Positions 5,059 to 6,882 of a stretch of DNA of 6,882 nt are shown piece by piece (position 1 is the first letter of the stretch; each line of letters starts with the position of its first letter). The position numbers were made by a program, and so were the translations under genes. The stretch covers positions 1 through 6,882 of the forward strand of contig CACXZL010000087.1 of the NCBI GenBank assembly GCA_902772085.1, read 5' to 3'. The notes beneath the pieces are model-generated. The model was not told the origin of the DNA. It ran no database searches and was given only the letters and a program-made list of their open reading frames with translations. This DNA is from an uncultured Coriobacteriaceae bacterium (GTDB taxonomy: Bacteria > Actinomycetota > Coriobacteriia > Coriobacteriales > Atopobiaceae).

Positions 5059-6882
5059 TTATGCCAACGCGCGGCGCTGATAGAGACCTGCGTCCTCGAA
5101 GCCAAGCCCACGATAGTAATTGCGCGTACCAACCGCGCTGATGACGTTGATGGCCCCATATCCCGCCGCTCTGGCACGAGCGCACGCCTCCTCCACGAGC
5201 TGACGACCGAGGCCCGCATGCTGGGCACCGCCAGCCTCCGTCGCATGGATGGCGGCCACGCGTCCGTACACGTGAACCTCGCGTATCATGGCCTCGTCGC
5301 CCTCATGCGGCAGTGAGAGCCGCAAGAAGCCGGCGATCTTGTATGCAGGGGTCACCCACTGCAGGAAGCTCTCATCGCTCACGGTGGTAGCATACTCCAC
5401 GATGTCCATACGCAAGTCATCGAGCCGCACGTCGGCCGTGGCCACCTCACGCTGGCGAATCTCAACCACCGGCGCATCAGAGTCAGCAAGGCGTGCCTCC
5501 ACCATTTGGCGGAGGTTGGTCTTTTTGTTTCCCGCCACGATGTCGGTGGCAGAGATGTCTCGAATCATGCGAGAAATGCGCGTGTAGGCCGGCGTCGCAA
5601 GCGTATCGGCGGCGAGAAGGTCAATGAGCTCGTCCTCGTCGTACGGCTTCCAGCTTCCGTTCGCAAAGCAAGCGCCCAAGCGCGAGCTCTCCACGAGACA
5701 GCACGGATAGAGCTTGACCTCGTCGGGCAAGAAGCGCGGGTCGCGCACCAGGCGTAGATAGTCTGCCTTGTCGGCCTCAGGCGTCGCCCCGAGAAGGTTT
5801 GCCATGAAGTGAATCTGGATCTTGAAGCCCGCAAGGCGCAGCGCAACAAAGGCGTCGGCTATCTGCTCCACGCTCACCTGGCGATGGTTTGCCGCAAGGA
5901 TCCGCTGGTCCAAGCTCTGAATCCCCATCTGGATCTTTGTGCAGCCAAGCCGACGCATGGCACGCGCACTCTGCGGGGTGATGAGATCGGGACGCGTCTC
6001 TATGGTGAGGCCCACCACGCGATGGCGTGCGGACTCGTTTGTGACGTGCTCGCGTAGCAGGTCGTCACGGGACGCCTTCTGCCACGCCGATGCCGCTTGC
6101 CAGGCAACGCCGTCGTTGATCTTGCGAATGGCTTGGTTGTACGAACATGTGCCCTTGTTTACGGCATCCTGTAGACTGGCAGTGCGTCGCACGAGCTCCT
6201 CGACCTGATACGTCAGACCACAAACGCGATAGCGGCGATCGCGCTCCTCCGGCGCGTCGTTTGCGGCCACGTCGTCAGGATGCGATACGACGCCATCGGG
6301 CCGATCGCCACGCGCTGGCTGCGAGTCGGCATCAAACTCGTTCACCGCGCGGAAGAGCTCGCGCACGTACCAGGTCTGATACTCCTCGGGATAGTCGTTC
6401 CACGTGCCACCGAGCACGATGAGCTCTATCTTGTCCACCACGTGTCCCATCTGCGAGAGCGCCACGAGCCGCGAACGGACTTGCAGATACGGATCGAAGT
6501 AGTTCCTCTCAGCACGCTGACATGCCGGCTCGTCGCTGAGATAGCTCTTGGGCATGCGCACGTCGTTGGGACAATACAGGCAGTTGCTCGAGCAAGGCCA
6601 CGGCTTGGTGATGACAGTTATCGTCGCCACGCCGGACGCCGTCCTGCGCGGCTTCATCTTGAGCAGTTGCACGAGCGCACGTTCGGTCGCCTCGTCTACG
6701 CCCCACGACTCCCAGCGGGTGGGATCATTTGCCTTGACGCCGAGGTAGAACGGCAAAAGGCGGCGCTTCGCCACGCGTCGGACGGCGTCGTGGGTCGCAC
6801 GGTTGTGGCGGCGCACGAGCTTGTCGAGCCATGCGGCGTCAAGCTTACGGTTTCCCGCCTGGATGGCGGCGATGATTTCCTT
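5059..6882 (-). CDS. elp3: Elp3-family radical SAM/GNAT tRNA U34 modification enzyme, 5'-truncated by window edge
   Basis: In eukaryotes and archaea Elp3 uses a 5'-deoxyadenosyl radical and acetyl-CoA to place a carboxymethyl group on wobble uridine of tRNA. The frame is open to the right edge, giving 607 residues; the true start lies outside. Counting from the first codon seen (KEIIAAIQAGNRKLDAAWLD), the Fe4S4 motif is Cys97-x3-Cys101-x2-Cys104 in PWPCSSNCLYCPND. Then come YLSDEP, VLGGTW, GLTIETRPD (291-299), QMGIQSLD, NLLGATPEAD, LYPCCLVE and VAGNKKTNLRQ (449-459). The C-terminal GNAT domain has QHAGLG (554-559) for acetyl-CoA and NVISAVGTRNYYRGLGFE near the end. A hydrophilic segment rich in Asp/Arg/Pro (about 185-217) looks like a lineage insertion. 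The Cys-rich zinc site expected before the IRxREV element is not seen. It probably modifies tRNA without an Elongator complex. Confidence 0.93.
   Translation of the reverse strand, partial: KEIIAAIQAGNRKLDAAWLDKLVRRHNRATHDAVRRVAKRRLLPFYLGVKANDPTRWESWGVDEATERALVQLLKMKPRRTASGVATITVITKPWPCSSNCLYCPNDVRMPKSYLSDEPACQRAERNYFDPYLQVRSRLVALSQMGHVVDKIELIVLGGTWNDYPEEYQTWYVRELFRAVNEFDADSQPARGDRPDGVVSHPDDVAANDAPEERDRRYRVCGLTYQVEELVRRTASLQDAVNKGTCSYNQAIRKINDGVAWQAASAWQKASRDDLLREHVTNESARHRVVGLTIETRPDLITPQSARAMRRLGCTKIQMGIQSLDQRILAANHRQVSVEQIADAFVALRLAGFKIQIHFMANLLGATPEADKADYLRLVRDPRFLPDEVKLYPCCLVESSRLGACFANGSWKPYDEDELIDLLAADTLATPAYTRISRMIRDISATDIVAGNKKTNLRQMVEARLADSDAPVVEIRQREVATADVRLDDLRMDIVEYATTVSDESFLQWVTPAYKIAGFLRLSLPHEGDEAMIREVHVYGRVAAIHATEAGGAQHAGLGRQLVEEACARARAAGYGAINVISAVGTRNYYRGLGFEDAGLYQRRALA

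Overview
The window reads as Actinomycetota chromosome, most likely Coriobacteriia (Olsenella/Atopobium/Collinsella-like). This rests on high GC (about 60% or more by eye in the coding parts), a DivIC/FtsB-type protein followed directly by a short Ppx/GppA phosphatase, a nearby mazG, and a bacterial stand-alone Elp3. The class-level guess is inference from gene content, not from a marker gene.

All supported genes lie on the minus strand, so transcription runs from high to low coordinates. In that order: an Elp3 radical SAM/GNAT gene cut by the right edge (5059-6882+); a 292-base gap; a long gene joining a complete SGNH/GDSL hydrolase to a complete two-domain MazG pyrophosphohydrolase in one frame (2781-4766); a 219-base gap with a candidate promoter; a DivIC/FtsB-like division protein with an unusually long basic N-terminal tail (1584-2561); a Ppx/GppA phosphatase five bases after it (598-1578); a 302-base gap with short palindromes and a 12-base tandem duplication; tRNA-Leu(UAA) with encoded CCA (211-295); and a lower-GC left flank (1-210) holding only an unproven open frame.

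The genes fit two themes. MazG (NTP clean-up), Ppx/GppA (polyphosphate/pppGpp turnover) and DivIC (septum assembly) correspond to members of the actinobacterial mazG-eno-divIC-DUF501-ppx neighbourhood, seen here without eno and DUF501. Elp3 (wobble-uridine modification) and tRNA-Leu(UAA), which has a wobble uridine, both belong to translation, though nothing in the sequence links them directly.

The most unusual item is the SGNH-MazG fusion. I see no CRISPR array, insertion sequence, phage gene or defence system. The rest is ordinary chromosomal housekeeping DNA with a few unexplained short symmetric elements.
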